A stretch of DNA of 64,000 bases from Aurelia coerulea (Eukaryota; Cnidaria; Scyphozoa; Semaeostomeae; Ulmaridae), in contig CM076951.1 in assembly GCA_039566865.1 (NCBI GenBank), positions 14,083,484 to 14,147,483 of the forward strand, written 5' to 3'. Both the position numbers and the translations under genes were made by a program. Numbering within the stretch: the stretch's first letter is position 1; the number at the start of each line of letters is the position of its first letter. Below are positions 40,301-50,796 of this stretch, piece after piece. The notes under the pieces were generated by a model, which saw nothing but the letters and a program-made list of their open reading frames with translations, did no database searches and was not told the DNA's origin.

Positions 40301-43292
40301 ATAGTTCTTGCAACATAACGACCTGAAAAGATGAAATATGGTAATATAAACAGAATTGTCTAGAAATTTTCTAGATACCACAATCTTCTGCAAAAGAACT
40401 CTTCAGAATTTCCAAAGTTTTGAACCTTGGCACAACAGTGTAATATACGATGGAGAAAACAGTGTTTATCCTTTACCCTGCAATCATAAGCCAATTTAAA
40501 ACCTAGCCGTAAGGCCTATTTCATAACGTATAAGGCATTTTATATATTGTCATCCCATCAATCATGTCCTTCAGTGCAAATTGTTTAGAAGTTCATAAAG
40601 TTATCCTTATTTTTCCTCTTCAGCACATGTAGATAGATGGATAGATAGACGTTTTCATACACTATTATTTGATAAGGATTCTTAAATCATCTTTTGCATT
40701 AGATTCACATTTAAATTTAGCTAAGAATATACATGAAATGGAAGACAAGAGCGAAAACATTACAATTAACTTATCTCACATAGGGCTTCACTAAGTTTTT
40801 GTTTACTAATACTTAAATATACAATAAATCATCCCAAGATTGCACAAGCGTAACTCTATATCAATATTTGATGAAAAGATAATACTTTCAAGATTGACAA
40901 AATACCATTGTAACTAGGGCAAGCAACGCTTTACTGTATTAAATCATATCCAAAGCAATTTTATATAAAAAATTGAGTTTAGTCTCTCATTTTATTGAGA
41001 TAAAATCATGAACCAGTAATCATATAATCATAATTCCATACCTTCATATTGTAAGCAACAAGAGACACTGCCTTTTAATCACATGATTTTGATTGCACCT
41101 AATTCCATCCAACTATTAAGTTGAAAGGCCACAGCTAGCATGACATTGAGAAGAATGGGGAGGGGTATCAACTCCCTCTGCTCTTCAAGGTATTGACCAC
41201 ATTAAAAACACCTAAGTGAGAAAGGGCTACCATGCTACTAATCTCCCAGGTGAGAAAGGGCTATAATGCCACCAAAGGGAAAACTATGTTTTTAAATGCA
41301 AAACTATGCTCCTGTTACATACATCTTGAAAATGTGTAGACTGTAGAACAATACTGAGGACAGAACTAAAGTCTTATTCGTACATATATACTAAAATTAA
41401 GATTTACCTTTGTTGTCTATGATATCAAGACATCGAGAATATTTATTACTGCAGTTACAACCAGTATTTGTGTCCAAAACTGTTTCGATAGCTGCATCAG
41501 TGAGTAAACCGCCCTAAAAAGGGTGCAAATATCATGTCACAATTAGTTACAAGGAAATCATAACATCATATGCATAATGAATATCACAAGAATCTCAATG
41601 TGGATGCAAATATATGGACACACAGTATGGTTGCTGTTTTCAATTATAAACATACTGATTCTCAAGAGTTCTAAATAATCAATACATCTACACTTCAGAA
41701 TCCACCCATAACAAGTAATAATTGCATATTTCAATTTAAATACACTCTTGTTTTTCGAAAGTTTCAGAAAGAGCAACTGGTAATGATCAGGTCATGTGAA
41801 TAAGATATGAATGCAAACAATTTCATTAAACAAGGGCTTCAAAATATGTATCAATCTTTCCAAGTCATGTGATATACACTTTTAGTAAGAAATCGGTTTA
41901 AAAGACACAGTACTACTGATAGGATACAGTAAGACCCCATATTAAAGAAACCACCTAGAAACCACCTTAAACTATTTTTATTAACATGCTGACTATTTTC
42001 AGGAAAATCATTGAAGACATACAAACAGGGCCAATAAATATATAAATAACTCCGTTCCGGTGTAGCCTATTTTTCAGGACTTTCTAGAAAATAAATTAGG
42101 AAACTTAAGAAACTGTCAGCCTAAAAATGATAAATATCATAGATATAAGAAACATTTTAAGCTAAGGTGTGAAAAATTGGCTTGTTAAATGCGGGGCCTT
42201 ACTGTATAGCCAAACATTTAAGAACCTCTAAAATATATACTATATTTGAGAAATGCAGGTCAAATGCTGAAATGCTGAATAAAAAATGACATGGCAAGAT
42301 TGTTGCCGATCCTTCATTCTCCAGTGATATTCACTGTAATTTTATGTTTCAGGCAGATGAAACTCTTTTTCTTGCTAAAGGAAATATATCTGTAGCTGTT
42401 CAAGAAGACATGATGATTCAGTCAATTAAAAAATAAGCAAATAATCACTGTAAAAGCTCTATTAAGCCCCCTCTCTTTAATAGAGCTTTTAAGGTATATA
42501 CAACAATTTTATAAACGGAAAAAGTTCATGTTGAATTTAGAAACTTTCCTACTATGGCCTGATCAAGGTTTCATAATAACAAAACATGTAAGCTAAGAGA
42601 AACATATCCAATGCAATTTCTTGTTGTCATTGCAAATATTCTTCCAGTAAAGACCGATAAGACAAAACATTTTTGTAATAGAGTACATAATTTTAATCAG
42701 CCAAGCTGATGGCAAAGAGCAGGGATCATAAAGGAACCTTTAACCAGTTCAAATTCATCTCTTATGGTCTGAAGATGATACAGTATTTTCATCTTCTCTT
42801 TGCATGGTTAACATAAAAAATAAGATGATTACATACCTTCACATGCTTTGGCACATGTAATGAGCAAGTGCTGTGTTTGATACTAAGGCAATCTTTACAT
42901 AATGGACATTTATTTGTTGGATCGCAATCTGGACAAAGAAAGATATCCCCTGCCTCTGAAAAACAAGAAGAGCAGCTCTTTGTGTCCGGAAGTAAATTTT
43001 TGGTCCAACTATTCACAAGCTGTGCACGAAGATTAATCCATTTTTGAATTTCTGCTGTCTTTATTGCATCATATGGTCTAGTTTTCCGCTTTCTACTGAA
43101 CTCAACTGGACAATCCTCGGTATCGTCTAAAAAATCAACCTCTGGAGATTGAAAGTTACAATCGTCTTCTTGATCCTGTTCTCGTTCCTCTCTCGATTCT
43201 AATACTGGTTGGCTAATCCTTTGACGTTTGACAATCCTTCCCTGGTGAAATCGTCGGCTTGTCAGAAATGCTTTTCCGCGTCGTATAGGCAT
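25339..43292 (-). CDS. KDZ-superfamily transposase-like protein, 16 exons, 898 aa, intact
   Basis: Exons: 43292-42837, 41513-41408, 40322-40102, 38077-37946, 35447-35277, 34327-34191, 33507-33396, 32537-32454, 31696-31516, 30782-30693, 30472-30377, 29703-29646, 29212-29150, 28143-27956, 27500-27325, 25764-25339. All 15 introns are GT-AG, phases agree and there is no stop or frameshift. Residues 107-150 hold eight Cys plus His (CxxC pairs, zinc-ribbon-like), followed by further Cys at 171-200, LWPSSP (212-217) and CPAC (300-303): the Cys-cluster region seen ahead of KDZ transposases. The core has the probable catalytic triad D315 (YYSVDANFGL), D435 (FLYDIAC) and E490 (LLDGELVERLW), with CRHEFP, HGER and FHCYGHKASCQ between them. 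The C-terminus is helical, then acidic. It should cut and rejoin DNA in the nucleus if active. An AG just before GGTTTTCTG at 43301 suggests an upstream exon; I start at the MPIRRGKAF methionine, with ATG 43307 as alternative. Whether active or domesticated is unknown. Confidence 0.88.
25874..26272. mobile_element. TIR MITE with TA flanks (CAGTAAGGCCCC family, copy 2)
   Basis: Begins CAGTAATTTAAGAAACG and ends GTGGGGCATTACTG, with TA on both sides. The interior shares the block with TTCTAATTTATTTTCTTGAA and a CCTGGAAAATAGG-like stretch with the copies at 32.1 and 41.9 kb, inverted relative to them. Lies in the last intron of the KDZ gene. Confidence 0.75.
26530..26800. repeat. C-rich, strand-asymmetric low-complexity tract
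   Basis: About 270 bp in which CCCC runs recur every 10-20 bases (motifs like ATGCCCCTATAG and CCTAAACCTCAAT) and G is scarce. The complementary strand is G-run rich. The 99-residue frame across it is a by-product. Confidence 0.8.
28328..28535. mobile_element. hAT-like MITE, 208 bp, perfect 8-bp TSD
   Basis: The left end GGGTCGGCACTAGATCATAG continues into AGTCTCCCAA, and the right end is its near-perfect inverse over ~45 bp. The octamer AGAAAGCA flanks both sides (28320-28327 and 28536-28543). An 8-bp duplication fits hAT-type transposition. Lies in a KDZ-gene intron. Confidence 0.92.
32101..32369. mobile_element. TIR MITE (CAGTAAGGCCCC family, copy 3)
   Basis: Begins CAGTAAGGTCCCACATTTAA and ends TGCGGGGCCCTACTG. 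The interior is closely similar to copy 4 at 41.9 kb. It sits between KDZ exons 8 and 9. Confidence 0.8.
34528..34799 (+). mobile_element. Poly(A)-tailed retroposed sequence with 10-bp TSD
   Basis: A 272-bp insertion ending in about 14 A residues plus ATA. It is flanked by perfect copies of TATCGAACTC at 34518-34527 and 34800-34809. A poly(A) tail and a short target duplication are hallmarks of LINE-machinery retroposition. It contains a possible hairpin (GCGGAGT near 34672, ACTCCGTGG near 34695). I see no clear Pol III A or B box, so it may be a SINE, a retroposed non-coding RNA or an mRNA 3' end. It is inserted in a KDZ-gene intron, antisense to the gene. Confidence 0.8.
38194..38500. mobile_element. 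Possible MITE with GC-rich inverted ends
   Basis: The left sequence ACCTACTCGCACGCAGCGGTG and the inverse of the right end (ACCTACGCGTGCGCAGTGTC) match with a few mismatches. A run of 14 C occurs near 38458. No target duplication could be read. Lies in a KDZ-gene intron. Confidence 0.45.
41937..42204. mobile_element. TIR MITE with TA flanks (CAGTAAGGCCCC family, copy 4)
   Basis: Begins CAGTAAGACCCCATATTAAA and ends TGCGGGGCCTTACTG, with TA on both sides. Highly similar to copy 3 over most of its length, which points to recent activity. In intron 1 of the KDZ gene. Confidence 0.85.
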
Positions 43293-43740
43293 CAGAAAAC
43301 CCTGCATGGAGAAAATATAACATAATGCAGGTAGGCAAGGTTAAATAATTGTTTCCCTTCAGCAGAATATTTCACCCCATTTGAATATGGGCAATTCCTT
43401 CCCCCACCCTCTTTCCACCCAAAGCAGACAAAAATAGACATCAGTTTAATTTCAGGAGTTTGATATTCTATTTACTACAGTTATTAGATCTTTGCTGATC
43501 TTTTCACGCTTTTATATAAAATTTGCATAAATCTGAACTTTTAAAACACCAACAAGGATTTGTATCAACACATATAACGGCTAATTAAGAAAAAGGGTTC
43601 TTGGGAGGTCTAAAACTTTTTGGCATAATTTTCTTAAATTTAACTTTTCAAAGTTTCCTCGTACTTCTCACACATTGTACTTCTAGGATAGAGTTTCTAT
43701 CAATTTTTGCAATCTTATGTCAATTTCCTATAAATCAGTA

Positions 43741-43940
43741 GGGTCCACTAGGGTAAAATGGGTATCCTTCGGTAAAATGGGTGGTGTTGATTCTTGAAAA
43801 ACAGTAGACCAAGAACTGATAAATCAAATCAACATCCACTGTGTCAAGGAGGAAAACTCTGAATGATGTTCTTGGCAAATTTATCCACAATTTTCACCCT
43901 GACCATTTTACCCCCACCCCAGTTTACCCCCAGTAGACCC
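43741..43940. mobile_element. 200-bp MITE with TA target duplication
   Basis: Left end GGGTCCACTAGGGTAAAATG and right end close to its inverse (…TTACCCCCAGTAGACCC), flanked by TA. Non-coding. Lies about 450 bp upstream of the first assigned KDZ exon. Confidence 0.75.
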
Positions 43941-44506
43941 TACACATTTAACATAGAATTGTTGTTGACATGAATTATAGAAAGATCATGAAATACAAGA
44001 AAGGGGCGAATCAATCATGGAGCACAATATTGACATGATTTGCATGTAAAAATGTATAGGCCTAGGCCGATATTGTATCCAAAAGGTAAACACTACAAAC
44101 AATTCGATTTGGTGCCTGGTAATAGTGGTAGTTGGGAGGTTTAAATATCTATTAAACTCCAGAAAGGATCGGTATGAGGTGGCCTGTTCTATAAAGAGGT
44201 CCCAACGGACTGAAAAATATGTTGTACATGTCAAAAAAAGTAGAATAAAAGTGCACAGAATTCGTGATATAAATGAACGCCAAAATGGGCCTAAATTCAG
44301 TCTTCCCACTCCGACATGCATAAAGAATTCCAAATAGGCAGCTGACTTGTTTTTAATAATACAGTCAGAAGTTATAAATATGATTCATCAGTTACTTACT
44401 TCTGATCGGCAATGTTATCACTCTAACAACCACAATTTCATAAAATATTTTCTCGAAGAATGTGAAAGAACCGCCAATTCCGCTCGTCCATTGCCTATAC
44501 CTACAA

Positions 44507-44658
44507 CAACTACTTCATGTATCACAGACCATCATCATTGAAACTGTCATGGTGATGGTTTCACTGGAGCATATGATCAGACCATCACGTGAATGATACC
44601 GCATGATGGTGCGCACCATCATATGAATATACTCATGTGAGGGTGTTAGGAACGGGTG
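44507..44658 (+). repeat. 152-bp element, left copy of a long inverted pair
   Basis: Runs from CAACTACTTCATGTATCACA to GTTAGGAACGGGTG. The same sequence, inverted and with only a few differences, is at 63162-63314. Inside is the perfect 20-bp palindrome ATGATGGTGCGCACCATCAT (the right copy reads the same) and several ACCATCA motifs in both orientations. No flanking duplication is visible. Confidence 0.9.
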
Positions 44659-44695
44659 ACTCTCTGACGTCTTCAGAAAGCATCTCAGAGATTTT

Positions 44696-44770
44696 AGCCT
44701 GCGTGCAGACTCAACTCCTCGAAAGTATAGAAACTCTATACTTTCGAGGAGTTGAGTCTGCACGCAGGCT
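44696..44770. repeat. Perfect hairpin, 36-bp arms, 3-base loop
   Basis: The left arm 44696-44731 starts AGCCTGCGTGCAGACTCAAC; the right arm 44735-44770 is its exact reverse complement; the loop is AAC. Such a perfect long palindrome is unstable in genomes, so it is probably young. Function unknown: an element end, or a fold-back replication product. Confidence 0.97.
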
Positions 44771-45199
44771 AAGAGATTTTGGAGAGTACAAATAAATAAA
44801 ACTGAAGTTTGGAAACAACTAAAGTCTGCATATTAAAGCCATACCTCTGATTATACGCTTTTCTGATCCTGATTCTTCTTATAAGCCCTTGAAAGATTGG
44901 AAAGGCAAACGTGTAAATAGGCGTCCATGAGGTGTTGAGGCAAGGGTTGGCAGTTTCTTTAATTTAGAGAAGTTTTGCTACCTTCTGTCCTAGACATGCA
45001 CGTACACGTATTTTTTATGAGAAACGTAACTCTCAGATTGCTGGGAAAATATAACTAAAGATACTATTTATTTTAATAAAGGAAATCCTGTCGTGAATGT
45101 ATGAACTTTTGCTTTTATAATTTCGCTTAGCTGAAAGACTGAACGCAAGCACTAGAACTAATTATATTTACTCGCGTATTCAATTATATTGTAGGTGCA

Positions 45200-46022
45200 C
45201 TTCAAGGACAATAAGCTAATCCGTTGCTGTGATTTATTATTTGTTTTGTTATGTGTTGTTGTGATCAAAATAGGTTTTAGTTAGATTACAGGACAGACAA
45301 ATATGGGATGCAAGTTGAGACGATTCAAGGACAGAAGTAACACGAAATTCTAGCGATTCTAGCAGTTATAATCTAAATCTATCGATCGAATACAGTCCTC
45401 TAACTAAATCTATCACACGTACGTTTTTAGTCTACATTCTGCTACGATTCTACACACAAACCAGCGCAAGTCGAAGCCATTTCCGACAGTTTGGTCAACC
45501 GTGCAGGATTCTACGAAGCCTACAAAGTCTAAAGAGAAATCGATAAACAGAAATCTACAAGAATCAAGTCTATCTAAAGCGATTTATTAACGATGAAAGC
45601 TACACGAATCAAGCCCGTTTGAAGCAATAAATCTGCAAAGAAATCTAAGCGAGTCAAGTCTATGTGAAGAAATCTATTTACAGAACTGTACGAACGAAAT
45701 AAATCTAGAACAACGAACAAAAGAGAAGTCAAGTCAAATCAATAATTCTATAAAGGATCAAAAAGAAATCTACGAGAGTCTCAACTACACCCCTTCCTTT
45801 CCCTCCCCGTCCTTTCCCTCCTCGTCCCTTCCCCTTTCCATTACATCGATGCAGAGAGAGTCAAAACTCAAGAGAAATCAAGTCAAAGAAAAAGTCTTAA
45901 ATCAAATTTCAAAGGAAAATCTATCGAAGTTTGAACAATACCCCGTCCTTTCCCTCCCCTTTCCCTCCCCGTTCCCCCAGTAATTTCCCTGAAGCAGAAA
46001 TCAAAAGAGAGAAGTCATCAAG
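45200..46022 (+). other. Probable 5' LTR/leader region of the BEL/Pao element (ends not defined)
   Basis: Non-coding sequence ahead of the gag frame. 45480-45960 is purine-rich with repeated AAATCTA, TCAAGTCTA and CCTTTCCCTCCCC-like motifs, typical of a retroelement leader. The 3' LTR has been lost, so the 5' LTR cannot be delimited by comparison. Confidence 0.4.
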
Positions 46023-47265
46023 ATGTCTACTGCAGATGGAACCGAGGCTGCCACAGGTGAACCAACAGTGAATATAGGTGCTGAGATGCCAGGAATCAAC
46101 CAACCTGGGTCAATTTTCGGGCTAAAGACACCAGAGATGCAATTAGAAGAGACAACAAAACTCCAAAATGTAGCAAAACAAACTTTGAGCATTTTTCAAG
46201 CGAACATTGATGGAACCATTCAGAGAAGAAGACCAATCGAAATGCAAAGAACAAAAAGGCGAATAGAAGAACAATTAGAGAATGTAAAGCAGCTAAACAA
46301 GCAAATGACATACTACATGGTACAAGCAGGTGTCTCATGCGAATAAGTAGCCAACTTCACATATCAGAGCGATGTTAGCCTCGACATTTACGAAGATATG
46401 GTTTTAAAGCTAGGAGAGGAGTTGCAGTCAATAGAAAGTAGCAAGGACGAGCAGTCAATCAGTGAGTCATCAACAAATGAGAGAGCTAAGGTACCAAAGC
46501 TGGAGCTGACAACTTATGGAGGAGAAACATTAAAGTGGTTTGAATTCTGGGAGCAATTCAACAGCGTTATACACAAGAGCAATTTGGCGACAACCATGAA
46601 ATTTCACTATTTACGCAAGGTATTGGTTGGACGAGCAGCAGCTGTTATCAAGGGACTTCCTACAACAGAGGAGAATTACATGGTGGCAATCGATAAGCTA
46701 CAGAAGGAGTTTGGGGATGACTCTAAGCTGCGAAGTGCTCATGTTAAAGCTATTCGTGACATATCGTCAGTGCCAAACGCCCATAATCTGTTCAAGCTGA
46801 GGAGATTCTACGAAGAAATTTCAGCAAATTATGCATCACTAGAATCAATGAACTATGAAGAGCAAGTTATGTGTCTTGTTGAGGAAACTGTGATGAAACT
46901 ACCACGCAGTATACGCTATGAAATCACGAAAGATGACCGACAATGGACACAATGGAAATTTCCACAATTCCTGGACAAGTTATGGAATTATCTCAAAGCA
47001 TGTGAAGAAATTGAACCCATGGAGTCACCAAAGAGTATGACAGAATCACACAAGAGGTCAGTAGCACACACAACAACGAATAGAGCAGTGGAATGTGTTT
47101 ACTGCAAAAGCACAAATCACAAGTCATTTGAATGTACAAGTGTCATCAGCGTTGCAGAAAGAAAGGCTATCTTGCAAGGTCAAAAAAGATGCTTCAACTG
47201 CACAAGAGCAAATCACACGTTGAGACAATGCAAAAGCAGAAATTTGTGTTACCACTGCAAGGGAA
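46023..47265 (+). pseudogene. gag: BEL/Pao gag, broken
   Basis: Starts at ATG 46023. One in-frame TAA at 46344 interrupts it; the same frame resumes and is open from about 46350 to 47265. Residues after VPKLELTTYGGE match the DUF1759 capsid-like region of BEL/Pao gag (WFEFWEQF, LRKVLVGRAA). Cys-His knuckles follow near 47093-47260 (CVYCKSTNHKSFEC; CFNCTRANHTLRQC; CYHC). The frame is lost within the last knuckle. The protein would package RNA in a particle; it is not functional here. Confidence 0.85.
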
Positions 47266-47655
47266 GCATCATTCATCTATATGTGGAACATCAACAACAA
47301 CATCAGCAGACTCAAGAAGCACTACAACAGATGGAGTTCAACACATACGAAATGGACCAGTCGCCTATCAGACTGCTCAAGCGAAAGTTGGAGGTGAACT
47401 TTGCAGACTTTTGTTGGATAGTGGAAGTGGAAAGTCATACATTAGCCGAGAACACAGCCGGAAATTGAAATTAAAGCCCATTCGAAAAGAGAACAGAATC
47501 ATTGGTACTGTAAATGGAGAGATGGAAGTCAATTGTCCAATCTACAATCTAGAAGTCAATGGTGTTGGAAATGCAAATGGCAAATTTACTACAGAATTCG
47601 CAGAATTGGATCTTTTTATGCTGAGTTCAGTTCCAAACATTCATCCTGAATCCAG
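47266..47655 (+). pseudogene. BEL/Pao aspartic protease region, frameshifted
   Basis: Continues in a different frame from gag. The protease active site reads LLLDSGSGKSYIS (D-S-G), near 47410-47448. Frame is lost again near 47655, where a single-base insertion would explain the shift to the RT frame. No canonical slippery site at either junction, so mutation rather than programmed frameshifting is the better explanation. Confidence 0.8.
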
Positions 47656-50091
47656 CGAAAGAAGTACACGCATCTCAAGGGAATATGGTTTTCAGATGTC
47701 TCAGGAGCTGATGAATTGCCGATACATGCGATCCTGGGAGTCAAGGACTATGCACACATTAGAACAGGACGCATCGTCAAAGGAAACAAGCATGAGCCAA
47801 TAGCAGAGGAAACAACACCAGGATGGACGTTGATGGGTGCAATACAAGACCATCAACAAGCCAGAACCAGAAGCAAGGTCAATGTGATGGTAGAGAAACC
47901 AACTTCAATTGAAGAAGACTTTAAACTGCTATACGATCTGGACATCCTTGGAATCAAAGACAACAGTGAAGATGTGTATGGAGAATTCAAGGACAATATA
48001 ACTAGAATGAATAATGGTCGCTATTCAGTGAAGTTACCATGGAGGAAAGGTCAGTATTATCTACCAAACAACAAGCAATTGTGCGAGACAAGATTGAAGA
48101 GTTTGTTGAAGAAGTTAAGAGAGGATCAACAAACATTTGAAGCCTATGATGAAGTAATCAAGAGTCAACTGGAAGAAGGAATTGTTGAACTGGTACCAGA
48201 GAAACCTGATGGTCAACGAATTTCATACTTGCCACATCATGGAGTGATCAGGAAAGAAGCCGAAACAACGAAGCTCCGAATCGTTTACGATGCCAGTGCA
48301 AAGCAACGAAAGTATGACAAATCTTTGAACGACTGCCTTCATATTGGACCTCCATTGCAGCCAATGCTTTATGATATTCTACTACGATTCAGAATGTTTC
48401 CAGTGGCAATTTTGGGAGACGTCGAGAAAGCATTCTTACAAATAGAAGTTAACAAAGAAGACCGAGATGCAATGCGATTCTTGTGGGTGAAGGACATACA
48501 TCAAGAACCTCCTGAAATTTGTGAGCTACGATTCACAAGGGTTATTTTTGGATCAGGACCCAGCCCATTTCTACTTGGAGCAACTATCAAAGAGCACATG
48601 GAGACCTACAAGAGCGAAGATCCAGAATTTGTGAATCTTGTCACAAAGGGTTTATTTGTTGATGATCTAGCAGCTGGAGGCAAGAACACCGAGGAAGTTA
48701 CAGTGCTGAAACAGAAGCTAAAGGAAAGATTCAATGAAGGACACTTCAACATGCGAAAGTGGAAGTCAAATGATGAAAATCTACGTGATGCAATCAAGAA
48801 AAGTCCGACAGAGGGAGACATTGCAATCAAAGAAGATAGTCAAACAAAGGTTTTGGGAGTCAGCTGGAATCAAGAATCAGACGAAATGGCAGTTGACTTT
48901 GAGAAAATTTGCAGCTTGGAACACGAGCCAACACAGCGAGGGATATTGAGAACAGTCGCAGCAATCTATGATCCACTTGGCATATCAAGTCCAGTTAGCA
49001 TTATGGCAAAGATTATGTATCATGATGTATGCATGCAGAAGCAAGAATGGGATGAACCAATCAACTCTGATCTCTTGAAGAAGTGGGAGAAGTGGCTGAA
49101 AGAGCTCGCAGAACACAAGAAGATCACATTTGATAGATGTTTACTGTCATATCCGAAAGAAGACATCATCAACCTTCATCTGCATGGCTTTGCTGACTCA
49201 AGTATAAAGGCATGTTGTGCAGTTATCTACCTGGTGATCACACAGACGAGTGGCACATATGCAAAATTTCTAACTGCGAAATCCAGAGTTGCAAAACCAA
49301 ACATGTCAGTGCCAAGATTGGAACTTATCGGAGCACAAATGCTGGCAAAATTGATTCAAAACGTGAAGAGTGCATTATCTGAGGAAATCAACAAAACGTA
49401 TGCATGGCTGGACAGTCAAACAGTCCTATGCTGGTTACAGAACAAAGGAGAGTACAAGCAGTTTGTCAGAACACGCATAGATCAGATTCTTGGGGCAGAA
49501 GACATCAAATGGAATTATTGTCCAACGCAAGACAACCCAGCAGACCTTGGTACCAGAGGAACGACATCTACAAAACTGCAAGAGAACCAAACATGGTGGG
49601 ATGGTCCTCAGTGGCTAATTCACGAAGACCAATGGCCAGAACAACCAGAATACCTAGAAAATGCTGCAGCCCAAGAAGAAAGAAGAGAAACAACCATTGT
49701 GACAACAACTACAGTTCAGACAACTGGTTTGAGCGGATGTATTGACACCAATCGATTCAACAGTGGTTTAAAGATGTTCAGAGTTACAGCATGGGTACTA
49801 CGATTTATCAACAAAGCAAGGAAGAAGTCTACAGAGACATCAGAAGGGCCAACTAAGGAGGAAATTGATGCAGCAGAAATCATATGGACCCGAGAAAGTC
49901 AGAGATTGTATCCACCAAGCAAACAACAGATCAATCAGTTGGGTCTCAGGAGCGATAAGAACGGAGTCCTTAGATGTCATGGAAGATTCAATCTTCAAGA
50001 AGACCAGCAACCAGTCTATATCCCGAAACAACATCATCTCGCCTTCAAGCTAGCGACAGATGCACACAAGCGAACGATGCATATGGGGGTG
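47656..50091 (+). pseudogene. pol: BEL/Pao reverse transcriptase and RNase H
   Basis: Long open frame with RT motifs: LRIVYDASA, ILGDVEKAFLQIEV (first catalytic Asp), RFTRVIFGSGPSPF and LFVDDLAAGG (the xVDD catalytic pair). RNase H follows: HGFADSS, PRLELIGAQM and AWLDSQTV give the D-E-D set. The zinc-binding start of the integrase (…HKRTMHMG) follows, and the frame ends at TAG 50092-50094, consistent with a C-to-T change in a Gln codon; it reopens in the same frame directly after. Confidence 0.92.
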
Positions 50092-50094
50092 TAG

Positions 50095-50525
50095 ACCACA
50101 TTAGCAGAGCTTAGAAGCCGATTTTGTATCCCGAATGGACGCCAACTAGTCAAGAAGGTGATCAAAGTTTGCAGACGTTGCATAAGATTCAAGGCGAAAC
50201 CATTCAACGACCCAACGACAGCCCCGATTCCAGACTTCAGAAAGACACCTGGCTATGCATTTCAAACAACTGGAGTTGACTTCGCGGGACCATTTTACTA
50301 CAAAGATGGCAAACATCTGAGGAAGGCGTACCTAACACTATTCACCTGTGCGGCAACTCGAGCGGTACACCTGGAGCTAGTGAATGACATGACAGCAAGC
50401 ACTTTCAGAAAGAGCCTCAAGGGATTGGTAACAAGAAGAGGATCCCCAAGTTTGATCATATCAGACAACGCGAAGACATTCAAGGCTACAGCAAAGTGGC
50501 TCAAGTCAATCTACAAGGACAAAAG
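50095..50525 (+). pseudogene. BEL/Pao integrase, 5' part
   Basis: Same frame as the RT segment, after the TAG. Includes CRRC of the zinc-binding HHCC module and two catalytic Asp in VDFAGPF and ISDNAKTF. The copia element interrupts it at 50525, before the catalytic Glu. Confidence 0.88.
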
Positions 50526-50717
50526 TGTTAAGAACTCATTATTATTATTATGTTAGATGATGACCAGTTACTGTTATAGACCTCTGCGTAGGAGCATCGT
50601 ACGATCCTAGCGTGCTCGTGTTTCTTAGAGTTGTTGTTGTATTATTCACCTTCGCTGTTATGTTCGTTCAGATTTAGATGGCCTACTTCTTGTGTTCGTC
50701 TAGCTTCATATTTAACA
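50526..50717 (+). repeat. Copia 5' LTR
   Basis: 192 bp, TG…CA ends, one mismatch to the 3' LTR. Contains TTATTATTATTATG near the start. Should hold the promoter. Confidence 0.96.
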
Positions 50718-50731
50718 GGTTATGGGCCCAG
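50718..50731 (+). promoter_or_regulatory. Primer-binding site (initiator-tRNA fragment type)
   Basis: GGTTATGGGCCCAG directly follows the 5' LTR. This matches the PBS known from Drosophila copia, which pairs with an internal fragment of initiator methionine tRNA rather than a 3' tRNA end. Confidence 0.85.
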
Positions 50732-50796
50732 GACGTTCGAGAAACATTGGTTAAACGAACAAAGAGTTTTATGTGAGTTTTTTCTCTCACTGAAGA

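Noticed and set aside
47255..47275. Programmed -1 frameshift between Pao gag and protease
   Set aside because: No slippery heptamer at the junction, and the element has other lesions, so a one-base deletion is simpler.
48606..50504. Antisense and alternative-frame ORFs over Pao pol
   Set aside because: Shadows of the RT, RNase H and integrase frame.
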